This document shows positions 13,193 through 13,208 of a stretch of 13,208 nt of DNA, one piece after another. This stretch comes from Kiritimatiellota bacterium (GTDB lineage: Bacteria; Verrucomicrobiota; Lentisphaeria; Victivallales; JAADHT01), in contig JAADHT010000101.1 in NCBI GenBank assembly GCA_013151705.1, positions 1 to 13,208 on the forward strand, in the 5' to 3' direction. A program made the position numbers and the translations under genes. Position 1 is the first letter of the stretch; each line of letters starts with the position of its first letter. The notes under the pieces are model-generated. The model did not search any database, was not told where the DNA came from, and saw only the letters and a list, made by a program, of their open reading frames with translations.

Positions 13193-13208
13193 CTCTTATG
13201 GAGTGGCT

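Larger units (their letters stand above)
12805..13208. other. Non-coding region with several short tandem arrays
   Basis: No gene is supported here. After the half repeat come an octamer array (12843-12866), a purine-rich strand from about 12905 to 12980 containing AGACGGAG-AGACGGCG (12943-12958), a heptamer array (12985-13005) and a second heptamer array (13163-13192). ATGGAGTGGCT at the right edge could begin a gene, but nothing can be said of it. Confidence 0.6.

Noticed and set aside
1..13208. tRNA or rRNA genes
   Set aside because: I saw no GTTCGAATC-type T-loop with a matching acceptor stem and no conserved rRNA segment.

Overview
The window is bacterial DNA of moderate GC content from an organism that is not a standard model. 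The mix of a corrinoid-type URO-D family protein beside an AraC regulator, FHA and PEGA domain proteins, a Tad secretion operon and intergenic DNA full of 7-8 bp tandem words is reminiscent of PVC-group bacteria (Lentisphaerae, Kiritimatiellota) or neighbouring candidate phyla. That placement is an impression from gene content only.

Layout. Bases 1-1258 hold the start of a URO-D family gene (minus strand, cut by the window edge) and a divergent AraC-type regulator that probably controls it. Bases 1259-2717 are an accessory stretch: a GTAGGG-type palindromic repeat, a two-TM PH-like membrane protein, a HAD phosphatase with its own terminator, and a 102-bp imperfect palindrome that looks like a miniature inverted-repeat element. 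Bases 2798-10825 are a seven-gene minus-strand operon read cpaB - FHA-cpaF - tadB - tadC - DUF192 - FHA/TM protein - PEGA lipoprotein, with a good sigma70-like promoter at 10912-10939. Its last four genes overlap by 1-4 nt. It encodes the cytoplasmic and inner-membrane motor of a Tad/Flp-type pilus or secretion machine, but no secretin, TadZ, prepilin peptidase or pilin is present here. The three extra genes replace them with a membrane FHA protein, a DUF192 protein and an envelope lipoprotein.

Bases 10940-11327 are a long divergent intergenic region with a possible gene remnant, a degenerate CGCCAAG array, A-tracts, and five TGG boxes at exactly 10-bp intervals immediately before mraZ. That spacing matches the known architecture of MraZ operators. 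Bases 11328-12804 are a reduced dcw cluster: mraZ, a small FtsL-like membrane protein and an FtsI-like protein. rsmH/mraW is missing from its usual place. The FtsI-like protein stops precisely where the transpeptidase domain should begin, and its stop codon lies inside a GTAGGG-type repeat related to the one at 1297-1377. Bases 12805-13208 are non-coding and full of short tandem words.

The observations most worth following are the MraZ operator array, the transpeptidase-less FtsI at a repeat junction in a cluster lacking rsmH, and the atypical Tad operon with two FHA proteins, DUF192 and a multi-PEGA lipoprotein.
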